DNA from: JANQFV01 sp964468185
Lineage (GTDB): Bacteria > Planctomycetota > Phycisphaerae > UBA1845 > Fen-1342
Direction of reading: 5' to 3'
Assembly: GCA_964468185.1 (NCBI GenBank)
Contig: CAYXTR010000001.1
Coordinates: 1-64,000 of the forward strand
Length of the DNA stretch: 64,000 nucleotides
Below are positions 51,567 to 58,945 of this stretch, piece by piece. Under the pieces are notes generated by a model. It did no database searches and had not been told where the DNA came from. It saw nothing but the letters and a program-made list of their open reading frames with translations. Position numbers and translations under genes: made by a program. Within the stretch, counting starts at the first letter, position 1, and each line of letters opens with the position of its first letter.

Positions 51567-51649
51567 GACCGATATCGATTGGTGCGTGATGGCGCCCGCC
51601 GCCGGCGTCTTCGCGTTCGCATCGCCGCCCATTGAATCGGAGATCGAGC

Positions 51650-53209
51650 ATGTCTGGCGACAACGAGATCACGAAGAGACTGAAGGTCCACGTTTCCGAA
51701 GACCGGCTCCAGGCGTGGGTTGAGGTTCTGGGCATGCAGGGGGAGTCGTTCACGCCCCCGACCGCCGACGAAATCGTCGAGGCCCTGGAATGCTCCAACC
51801 TGGCGATCACGGACGATGTGCGCAAGCGGGCCGAGGAAGTTGCGGGGCAGGTCGCTGCGGCGGCTGAAGAAGAGAAGAAACCGCAGGAGAACCGGTTCCT
51901 GGTCGCCGAAGGCCGCCCGGCGGTGGACGCCGAGGACGGTTACTTCGATTGGGCGCCAGAACTCGCGGAGATCTTCAAAACGCCCGCCGAAGGGGCGCAG
52001 GTCGATTACTTCTCGCTGAACGCGATTGTCACAGTAGATGCCGGCACCGTCATCGGCAAGATCGTCGCGCCGGTCGAGGGTACACCGAGCGAAGACGTGT
52101 TCGGCGAATCTCGTCCGCCGCGCAAGCCGAAGGGTCTGGTCGTCCGTCCGGCGGCGGGAGTGAAGTTCGCCGAAGAAGGCTCTGCCGATGTGGTGGCGGA
52201 GGTTGCCGGCCGCGTGATCGTGGAGCCGGGGAAGGTGAAGGTCTCCGAGATTCTGGACATTCCCGGTGACGTGGATTTCAACTCGGGCAGTGTGGACGCG
52301 TGCGTTGACGTGCACGTCAGCGGGACCGTACGGTCGAACTTCAAGGTCCGGACCACCAAATCGCTGAATGTCGACCGGGTCATTGAGGCGGCGCATGTGG
52401 ACGTTGTCGGAGACATCAACGTGCGCGGCGGCATCTTCGGACAGGAGCAGGCCGGTCGCGTTCGTGCGGGGGGCACGATCACGGCCCAACTGCTCAACGA
52501 GGCGGTCGTCGATTCGGACGGTGACATCTTCGTCAACAAGGAAATCCTGAACTGCAACGTGCACACGTCCGGGAAGCTGATCTGTGCGAATGGAACAATT
52601 ATCGGCGGTCACGTGCAGGCCCGCGAAGGAATGGAGCTCCGCGTGATCGGTAGCGACGCCGGCGTGGCGACGACCATTGGTGTCGGGATCGATGCGTATG
52701 TCCTGCGCCGCGTGCGGGATATGCAGCGCGAAGTCAAGGAACTCGAGAAGTCGGCGCAGCAGATTCGGACGGCGGTGCAGCCCCTGGTCGCCAACATGAA
52801 GCGCCTGTTACCGGCCCAGCGCGAGAAAGCGACCGAATTGATGTGCAAAGCCGATGAGATCGATATGAAGGTAGAGGATCTGCAGAGCGAATCGCAGCAG
52901 ATTCTGAAGGAAGCCGCGCCGGAGGGTGAGCCGTACGTCCTCGTCAACGAGGCGGTGCACCCCGGCACGCACCTGATCATCGGTGACCGGCAAACGCAGT
53001 TCCAGAAGACGCTGCACGGACCGGTGAAGATCGAGATTCGTAAGGTGGAAGAAGTGACCGAACTGGCCGCCGTCAACCAACGGACGGGTTCGGTCACCGT
53101 GCTGCCGAGTGTGGATGTGGACCTCGACGCGCTGCCGGAACCGGAGCCAGCGCAGGAACGGAACAGTCATGGATGCGAACAAGCAACCGTCGACGAGCAC
53201 CAAGCCTGA
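51650..53209 (+). CDS. FapA-domain (DUF342) protein
   Basis: A 519-residue cytoplasmic-type protein of the FapA (flagellar assembly protein A, DUF342) family. The N-terminal part has DYFSLNAIVTVDAGTVIGKIVAPVEGTPSEDVFG, the family signature. A polymer-forming beta-helix follows (about 190-350; ILDIPGDVDFNSGSVDACVDVHVSGTV, VDVVGDINVRGGIFG). A coiled coil (about 355-430, DMQREVKELEKSAQQIRTAV) and a short C-terminal beta domain end the protein. GGAG lies seven bases before the ATG. It overlaps the start of cheX by 41 bases and heads a chemotaxis operon, consistent with a motility or surface-sensing role. Confidence 0.85.
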   Translation: MSGDNEITKRLKVHVSEDRLQAWVEVLGMQGESFTPPTADEIVEALECSNLAITDDVRKRAEEVAGQVAAAAEEEKKPQENRFLVAEGRPAVDAEDGYFDWAPELAEIFKTPAEGAQVDYFSLNAIVTVDAGTVIGKIVAPVEGTPSEDVFGESRPPRKPKGLVVRPAAGVKFAEEGSADVVAEVAGRVIVEPGKVKVSEILDIPGDVDFNSGSVDACVDVHVSGTVRSNFKVRTTKSLNVDRVIEAAHVDVVGDINVRGGIFGQEQAGRVRAGGTITAQLLNEAVVDSDGDIFVNKEILNCNVHTSGKLICANGTIIGGHVQAREGMELRVIGSDAGVATTIGVGIDAYVLRRVRDMQREVKELEKSAQQIRTAVQPLVANMKRLLPAQREKATELMCKADEIDMKVEDLQSESQQILKEAAPEGEPYVLVNEAVHPGTHLIIGDRQTQFQKTLHGPVKIEIRKVEEVTELAAVNQRTGSVTVLPSVDVDLDALPEPEPAQERNSHGCEQATVDEHQA

Positions 53210-53642
53210 CCTCGGAAACATCGTTCTCGACGTGCTGGGTGATCTGGCCTTCATGGTCACCGACGACGCACAGCCCGAGCTGGCGGTCGGGACCGTCTGG
53301 ATGGCGGCCGAGGTGACCTACTTTGGCGAGACCTCCGGTACGCTGCGCTGCTGGTGCACGCGTGATTTTGCCGCACGGCTGGCCGCGAATCTGCTCGGGA
53401 TCGAAGCGGACGAGGGTGAGGCCCAGATTGGTGCCGAAGATGCCGTGCGCGAGTTCATGAACGTGCTCTGTGGTCAGCTCGTGACGACCTGGCACGGCAC
53501 AGCGGGCGTGTTCAATCTGTCAATCCCGACGGTGCACGAATGCATCGAGGCGCCGACCGTGGAAGCAGGGTCGGCCGACCAGTCTTGTCAGGTTTCGATC
53601 GAAGGCGAGCCGCTGCTGATCACCTATCAACAACAAGCATAG
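53169..53642 (+). CDS. cheX: CheX-like chemotaxis phosphatase
   Basis: A 157-residue protein of the CheX/CheC/FliY phosphatase group, which removes phosphate from CheY. The start LGNIVLDVLGDLAFMVTDD and the helix DAVREFMNVLCGQLVTTWHG carry a single ExxN active-site motif, Glu95 and Asn98, as in CheX. Gly-rich strands (TYFGETSGTLRCWCTRDFAARLAANLLG) match the fold. It overlaps the end of the FapA gene and is followed by cheR 35 bases later. The target CheY is not in the window. Confidence 0.78.
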   Translation: MDANKQPSTSTKPDLGNIVLDVLGDLAFMVTDDAQPELAVGTVWMAAEVTYFGETSGTLRCWCTRDFAARLAANLLGIEADEGEAQIGAEDAVREFMNVLCGQLVTTWHGTAGVFNLSIPTVHECIEAPTVEAGSADQSCQVSIEGEPLLITYQQQA

Positions 53643-53677
53643 CTGTTGTGGGTGCCGGCGGTTGAGAGGACACGTCC

Positions 53678-54523
53678 GTGCTCACAGGAACCGAGCGAGA
53701 TCTTACGCGTGAGGAATACGAGCTCTTCCGCAAACTGATCTACGAAAAGAGCGGTATCAACCTGGGGGATCAGAAGCAGCAACTGGTGCGCGCCCGCCTG
53801 GGCAAGCGGCTGCGCAGCGGCAGCTTTGCCTCCTATCGCGCTTACTACGAGTACGTGCGCAACGACCACACCGGCGCGGAGCTCTGTTCGCTGATCGATG
53901 CGATCTCGACCAATACCACGCACCTGTTTCGCGAGAAGCAGCATTTCGAATTCCTGACCCGTACACTGCGAGCCGCACTCGAAGACCGCAAATGGCGGGC
54001 GGCCAACAGCACCCTGCGGATCTGGAGTGCCGGTTGTTCCGCCGGCGACGAGCCCTACTCCATCGCCATGACGGTCGACGACGCCGTTGGCTCACAGATG
54101 GACTGGAAGATCCTCGCGACCGATATCTCGACCAAGGTGCTCGACCTGGCGCGGCAGGGCATCTACGAGAAACACCGTCTCGGTACTGTGCCCAAGCAGT
54201 TCCACCAACGCTACTTCGCCGGCATCCCGGGCAAGGAAAGGACGCACGTGCAGGTGCATCCGGCCTTGCGGGCCCAGATCACCTTTGCCCGTTTCAACCT
54301 GATGACCGATCGCTTTCCGTTTCGGCATGGATTCAATTGCATCTTCTGCCGCAACGTGATGATCTACTTCGATCGCCCCACCCAGGAACGGCTCGTCGCC
54401 AAGTTCTCGCAGCACCTGCGTCCGGGCGGGCATCTGCTGATCGGGCATTCCGAGAGCCTCAACGGCATCAAGCACGGCTTGTCCTACGTCCAGCCCACGG
54501 TGTATCAGCGGACGGCGTCATGA
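53678..54523 (+). CDS. cheR: Chemotaxis protein methyltransferase CheR
   Basis: A 281-residue enzyme that methylates glutamates of chemoreceptors with S-adenosylmethionine. The N-terminal helical domain (EEYELFRKLIYEKSGINLGDQKQQLVRARLGKRLR) is followed by TTHLFREKQHFEFL. The SAM site is WSAGCSAGDEPYSIAM, with ATDISTKVLDLARQGIY, then FNCIFCRNVMIYFDRPTQERL and GGHLLIGHSESL. All are standard CheR motifs. The start is GTG with GAGAGG upstream. The stop overlaps the cheD start (ATGA). Confidence 0.95.
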   Translation: MLTGTERDLTREEYELFRKLIYEKSGINLGDQKQQLVRARLGKRLRSGSFASYRAYYEYVRNDHTGAELCSLIDAISTNTTHLFREKQHFEFLTRTLRAALEDRKWRAANSTLRIWSAGCSAGDEPYSIAMTVDDAVGSQMDWKILATDISTKVLDLARQGIYEKHRLGTVPKQFHQRYFAGIPGKERTHVQVHPALRAQITFARFNLMTDRFPFRHGFNCIFCRNVMIYFDRPTQERLVAKFSQHLRPGGHLLIGHSESLNGIKHGLSYVQPTVYQRTAS

Positions 54524-55020
54524 CCGGCGGCGGCCGCCGACTACAGGTTGACGTCTTCCTCGCGCCCGGCAAGCTGACCGTGCACACGATACCAGTAAAC
54601 GTGAAGACCATCGTGGGCAGTTGCGTCGCGGTCTGCCTCTACGACCCGGTCGGCCGGCTCGGCGGCGTGAACCACTACCTGCTCGCGCGGCCCGCCCCCG
54701 GCGATGAGCCCGACAATCGCTTCGGATCGGTGGCGACGGAACGCCTGATCCACCTTGTGTGTCGTAGCGGCAGCGGCATCGAAAGCCTGCGGGCCAGCGT
54801 GATCGGCGGTGGCCGGCCGGTCGATTCATTACGCAGCAGCCTGATTGGCGAACAGAATGCCGCCGTGGCCCTCGCCGTGTTGGCGCAAGCCGGCATTCGC
54901 ATCGTGAAGCGCGAGTTGGGTGGCGATTATGGCCGCAAGCTGCTGTTCAACACGGGCACCGGTGAGCTGATCGTGCGCCGCGTGGGACGAGAAAGATTGC
55001 CGGCGGAGAGTGTGCGGTGA
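54520..55020 (+). CDS. cheD: Chemoreceptor deamidase CheD
   Basis: A 166-residue enzyme that deamidates specific glutamines of chemoreceptors. The active-site residues are present: Cys35 in IVGSCVAVCLYD and His52 in GGVNHYLLARP. The third motif, VIGGG and LIGEQNAAVALAVLAQAGIRIVKRELGG...GRKLLFNTGTGEL, is also present. It overlaps cheR by ATGA and cheB by GTGA, so the three are translationally coupled. A longer frame extends upstream through cheR, but it is only a shadow. Confidence 0.93.
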   Translation: MTGGGRRLQVDVFLAPGKLTVHTIPVNVKTIVGSCVAVCLYDPVGRLGGVNHYLLARPAPGDEPDNRFGSVATERLIHLVCRSGSGIESLRASVIGGGRPVDSLRSSLIGEQNAAVALAVLAQAGIRIVKRELGGDYGRKLLFNTGTGELIVRRVGRERLPAESVR

Positions 55021-56099
55021 AGAAGGACGGACCAATTCGCGTGCTGGTCATCGACGATGCGTCGGTGTACGCGCGCGTTCTGTCCGGCGAACTCGAACAG
55101 CAGGGCGGCATCCACGCGATACATGTCAGCAGCGAGACGCACGCCGTCCGTGATCAACTCTTGCAGTGTCACCCCGAACTGATCGTGCTGGACCTCGGTA
55201 CGCGGCGTACCGATGCGCTGGTTCTGCTGCGCAAGCTGCGCGAGAATTACCCGGTGCCCGTGATCGTCTGCTCAACCGGCGCGGCGGAATCGGCCGCCCG
55301 CGCCGTGCAGGCCTCACAAATGGGAGCGCTGGAGATTATGCGCAAGCCGGACAGCGGACGGCCGACGGCATTACAGCCCTTCGCCCGCGAGCTGGCGCTG
55401 AAGATCCGCATGGCGGCGTCGATGGCGCGGCCCGTGCCACCCACGCCCTCCGCGCAGCGCGTCACGTCGTTCAGGGGGGCTGGACTGGTGCCGAGTCGGT
55501 ACCTGATTGTCGCCGGCGCATCCACGGGTGGAACCAAGGCACTTGCTGTGCTGCTTCAGCACATCCCGGCGGATTTCCCCCCCATCGTCATCGTGCAGCA
55601 TATGCCGGTCGGTTTTACCCGCTCATTCGCCGAACGCCTCAACAGCGAGTGCGCCATGTCGGTGGGCGAGGCCGAAGATGGTGAATTGCTGCGTCCCGGC
55701 CGGGCCGTGATCGCGCGCGGAGACACGCACCTGGTGGTGCGGGGCAACGCCGGGGGTTACCGCGCGCAGTATACCCATCAACAACTCGTCAACCGCCACT
55801 GCCCGAGCGTGGACGTGCTGTTCGAGTCGGCGGCCAAGGCGGGTGGGCACCACAGCATCGGGTTGCTCCTGACCGGCATGGGGTCGGATGGGGCCGAGGG
55901 GCTGCTGAAGCTGCGCCGGGCCGGGGCACTGACAATCACGCAGGACAAAACGTCATCGGTCGTGTATGGCATGCCGAAGGTCGCCGTCGACCTCGGCGCG
56001 TCGATGCACAGTGCACCGCCGCAGGAAATGCCCCTCACCGTGGTGCGGGGCCTGCAACTGCGGGAACAGCACAGCGCCAACTCCGCGGGAAGCCGCTGA
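55017..56099 (+). CDS. cheB: Chemotaxis response regulator / methylesterase CheB
   Basis: A 360-residue enzyme that removes methyl groups from chemoreceptors when its receiver domain is phosphorylated. The receiver (about 7-120) has the acidic pair Asp13-Asp14 and phosphoacceptor Asp59 (IVLDLG), with Lys in RKPDSG. The methylesterase domain has the triad Ser169 (GASTGGTKAL), His195 (IVQHMPVGFTRSFAERL) and Asp291 (TGMGSDGAEGLLKL). It starts at GTG overlapping the cheD stop. No cheA, cheW, cheY or receptor gene follows, so it must be served by a CheA encoded elsewhere. Confidence 0.95.
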   Translation: MKKDGPIRVLVIDDASVYARVLSGELEQQGGIHAIHVSSETHAVRDQLLQCHPELIVLDLGTRRTDALVLLRKLRENYPVPVIVCSTGAAESAARAVQASQMGALEIMRKPDSGRPTALQPFARELALKIRMAASMARPVPPTPSAQRVTSFRGAGLVPSRYLIVAGASTGGTKALAVLLQHIPADFPPIVIVQHMPVGFTRSFAERLNSECAMSVGEAEDGELLRPGRAVIARGDTHLVVRGNAGGYRAQYTHQQLVNRHCPSVDVLFESAAKAGGHHSIGLLLTGMGSDGAEGLLKLRRAGALTITQDKTSSVVYGMPKVAVDLGASMHSAPPQEMPLTVVRGLQLREQHSANSAGSR

Positions 56100-56172
56100 G
56101 CGGCCTGCGCAGATCCCGGGCGCTCGTCGGCACAAACTTGCCAAGTCGACATCTCCCGCCTCTAATCCCGGC

Positions 56173-57081
56173 ATGGATGTGATCGCAACAACGGGCCTCA
56201 CCAAGCGCTATGGACGGCACACCGCACTGCAAGCCATGGACTTGCGTGTATCGGCCGGCCGGTTGTTCGGGTTTCTCGGTCCGAACGGTGCCGGCAAGAC
56301 GACGGCGATTCGGCTGCTGCTGGGGCTGCTGCGGGCCACCGCGGGTGAGGCGCGGGTGCTGGGGCAGGACGTGTGGCAGGCTGGGCCCCGCCTGCGCGCG
56401 GACGTGGGCTACTTGCCGGGCGATGTCCGGCTGTACGAGTGGATGACCGGTCGCCGGCTGGTGGGTTTTCTCAATGCGGCCCGGGGCGGACATTGCCGTC
56501 GCGAGATTCACCGACTGACCGAGCGTTTCGAACTTGACCTGCGCCGCCGCATTCGCACGTACTCGCGGGGCATGAAGCAGAAGCTCGGGCTCATCGCCGC
56601 GATGATGCACCGTCCAAAGCTGCTGATGCTGGATGAGCCGACCACCGGGCTCGATCCGCTGATGCGCGAAGCACTCTATGCGGAACTGCGGGCCGTCGTG
56701 GCCGACGGGCGGACGGTGCTGTTTTCGAGTCACACGCTGGCCGAGGTCGATGCCCTTTGCGACGAGGTGGCGATCCTGCGCGCCGGACGACTCGTGGAGC
56801 AGGAGCGCATCGACGTGCTTCGTTCCCGCGCGCTGCGACACGTCGACATCCGGCTGCCTGCGGCGGCAAGCCTTCCGGAGCCACTTCCCGCGGGCCTGAC
56901 GGTGGGCGCGTCGGCAAATGGCCTCGTCCGGGCAACGTGGCAAGGCGAGATTCAACCGCTGGTGCAGTACCTCGCAGCCTGCAACGTGCAGGACGTCACG
57001 ATCGCACCGCCCGACCTGGAGGATCTTTTCCTCAGTTACTACGGCCAGAATCCGCTGATGGCGAATGGGGGGCTCGCATGA
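56173..57081 (+). CDS. ABC-2 exporter ATP-binding protein
   Basis: A 302-residue ATPase with Walker A GPNGAGKTTAIRLLLGLL, signature YSRGMKQKLGLIAAM, Walker B LLMLDEPTTGLDPLM and switch SSHTLAEVDALCDEV. A C-terminal extension follows, ending DLEDLFLSYYG, typical of DrrA/CcmA-type exporters. The frame is open upstream through cheB, but the ATG at 56173 is where homology to the ABC fold begins. It pairs with the overlapping permease gene. The substrate is unknown. Confidence 0.88.
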   Translation: MDVIATTGLTKRYGRHTALQAMDLRVSAGRLFGFLGPNGAGKTTAIRLLLGLLRATAGEARVLGQDVWQAGPRLRADVGYLPGDVRLYEWMTGRRLVGFLNAARGGHCRREIHRLTERFELDLRRRIRTYSRGMKQKLGLIAAMMHRPKLLMLDEPTTGLDPLMREALYAELRAVVADGRTVLFSSHTLAEVDALCDEVAILRAGRLVEQERIDVLRSRALRHVDIRLPAAASLPEPLPAGLTVGASANGLVRATWQGEIQPLVQYLAACNVQDVTIAPPDLEDLFLSYYGQNPLMANGGLA

Positions 57082-57899
57082 GTCGGGCGGTTTTCGCAAA
57101 GACGATGCGCGATGCACTGCTGCTGATCGTGCTGGTCACGCTCGGCATCATTGTGTTCGAGAGCGTCATGGTGCGCATCCTCATGGAGACCGCCAAGGAT
57201 CTGGAACTGCTCAAGGCGTGGCTCGACCGCCCGCTGATCAAGTCACTGGTACGGCTGGCACTGGGGGCGGATCTGACTGCAGATTTGTCACTGACCTCCC
57301 TGGCCACGTTTGGGATGATCCATCCGCTGCTGTTTGCCCTGTCCTGGACACTGCTGCTGACCATGTGCAGCGGTGCCTTGTCAGGTGAGATGGGCCGCGG
57401 GACGGCGGATGTGTTGCTAGCGCTGCCGGTCTCGCGCGGCTGTGTCTATGTCAGCACCTCGCTGGCGTGGCTGCTGGCGACCGTGCTGATCAGCACCGTC
57501 CCCATCCTCGGCTATCGACTCGGAGAGTGGATCTTCTCACCCGCAGAGACGTTCGATTACGGCCGTTTGATACTCGTTGAGATCAACCTGTTCGCGCTGC
57601 ATCTCGCGGTGTGCGCATTGGCGATGCTGATGTCAACGCTGAGTGCCCGCCGTGGGATCGCAGTTGGTATCGTGCTCGGCATAGCGCTGGCTTCCGACCT
57701 CGTGAGTCTGCTGGTGGCCTTCTGGGAAGCCGCCAGCCCGCTGCGTTTCTTCGGGTTCCTCGAGTACTACGGACCACTTGCGATCGTCCGCACCGGCGAG
57801 TTGCCATGGGGCGACATCGCCATACTCGTGGGCTTGGCCGTCATGGCGTGGGTGGCTGGCCTGGTCCATTTCTCACGCCGAGACATCCCCGCAGCGTGA
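57078..57899 (+). CDS. ABC-2 type permease
   Basis: A 273-residue membrane protein with six predicted helices (LLLIVLVTLGIIVFESVMV, LLFALSWTLLLTMCSGALSG, AWLLATVLISTVPILGY, and others). The cytoplasmic SGEMGRGTADVLLALPVSRGCVYVSTSLAW is the ABC-2 signature region. It overlaps the ATPase gene by ATGA. Probably exports an unidentified molecule together with it. Confidence 0.85.
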   Translation: MSRAVFAKTMRDALLLIVLVTLGIIVFESVMVRILMETAKDLELLKAWLDRPLIKSLVRLALGADLTADLSLTSLATFGMIHPLLFALSWTLLLTMCSGALSGEMGRGTADVLLALPVSRGCVYVSTSLAWLLATVLISTVPILGYRLGEWIFSPAETFDYGRLILVEINLFALHLAVCALAMLMSTLSARRGIAVGIVLGIALASDLVSLLVAFWEAASPLRFFGFLEYYGPLAIVRTGELPWGDIAILVGLAVMAWVAGLVHFSRRDIPAA

Positions 57900-57944
57900 G
57901 CGCAGCCCGCGCACTGCTCGCGGCTGGGCGACGATGCCGGCCGC

Positions 57945-58307
57945 TCAATCGATGTCGATCCGCTCGCGGCGTTCATGCCGTTCGCGAATCTCGTCTTCGG
58001 GGGGTGGCTCCTGGCGAGGATGGTGGCCCAGCCAGCCAGACGTGACTGCGTCCGTCCATTCCTTGCCAGTGACATAGCCCTGACCGTCAAAGTAAATGAT
58101 GGCGGAGTGGTCTTCGTCGAGGTCGTTGTAGATCCACTGTTCACGGAGGTCAGTGGTTGGCTCGCCGATGAGTATTCGGACGTCCGCCCGCGAATCGGTG
58201 CCGACGCGGATCATCTCAAACCGCTCACGCGTAAATTTCTGCTCGCAACCCGTCAAAAGCGCCAACGCGGCGAGTGCGAGCGTGCAGATCAGAGTGCGTT
58301 GCTTCAT
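57945..58307 (-). CDS. Small outer-membrane-type lipoprotein
   Basis: A 120-residue lipoprotein. The signal peptide ends in LLTGC, with lipidated Cys21. The mature part begins FTRERFEMIRVGTDSRADVRILIGEPTTDLREQWIYND. A helical start with VGTDSRADVRILIGEP followed by strands resembles the BamE/SmpA fold (xxGMTxxxVxxLLGxP), but the length is greater and the match loose. A charged tail (DEIRERHERRERIDID) ends it. GGAGA lies seven bases before the ATG. BamE-like function is only a suggestion. Confidence 0.75.
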   Translation of the reverse strand: MKQRTLICTLALAALALLTGCEQKFTRERFEMIRVGTDSRADVRILIGEPTTDLREQWIYNDLDEDHSAIIYFDGQGYVTGKEWTDAVTSGWLGHHPRQEPPPEDEIRERHERRERIDID

Positions 58308-58945
58308 TGTGCTTTCTCCACGCAACCAGACCCCGGGACCGCCGCCAGTATAGGCCTTTGGACACACTTTGCCACGCGGACGTTGGGCGACCGTCTCCGA
58401 GTCCCCCGCGGCATCGCACCGGCAAGGCCTGCGCATACGGGAGACACGGTAGGTCAGCGGTCGAGGTCGACTGCGGGCGGCGGGCCCGCTGCCTCGGCGA
58501 GAGCGCAGGGATTGCGGCTCTCGCCGACGGCACAGGAGCCGGCCGCTCCGCACGGGACTCGGCAGACGGGGTTAAAGGGACTTTTTTAGGACGTTGAGGC
58601 GGACGCTGCGGCGCGCATTATCACGCTTGCCGAGATGAACCGCGGCCCATTGTCGCCAGGCGCGCGGGCCGGGCTGTCTGGGGCGCTTCTGAGAACCCGG
58701 CCGGGCCCTACCCGCCGTGGGGAAAGCCGGCAAACGGTTTTATCAGCGTCTGCCAGCCAGCCGATGAAAAGGAGCGCGTGCCCTCCCCCGGGGCATGGGC
58801 GGCGGCCGGGTGCTTGTTAAAGGACGGCAGACGGCCGGCCGAACGATCCAGCAGCAGGCGGCGTGTGTCCTGCGGAAAGATGTTCGGGGGCAACGAGAAG
58901 GCTTTGTCTGACGAATACCAGGTCTGGTCACAGGAGCACAACGAG
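58308..58945. other. 638-base divergent intergenic region with a 9-bp inverted repeat
   Basis: This region lies between two lipoprotein genes read outward. It has no supportable gene; a frame extending upstream of the coiled-coil gene lacks a usable ribosome-binding site. CGGCGAGAG (58495-58503) and CTCTCGCCG (58518-58526) form a perfect 9-bp stem with a 14-base loop. About 50 bases later a T-run (58582-58587) follows, too far for a standard terminator. A small RNA is possible but unproven. Confidence 0.4.

Noticed and set aside
51538..51575. Sigma-28 flagellar promoter (TAAA...CCGATAT)
   Set aside because: The spacing between the two elements is about 22 bases, not the 11 expected; the sigma-54-like match fits better.
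53992..55020. cheD extended far upstream through cheR
   Set aside because: The extra 176 residues are the out-of-frame reading of cheR; CheD homology begins at the ATG overlapping the cheR stop.
58730..58800. Possible riboswitch upstream of the coiled-coil gene
   Set aside because: GCCGGCAAACGG and nearby hairpins loosely recall riboswitch parts, but the conserved cores of the cobalamin and c-di-GMP classes are absent.
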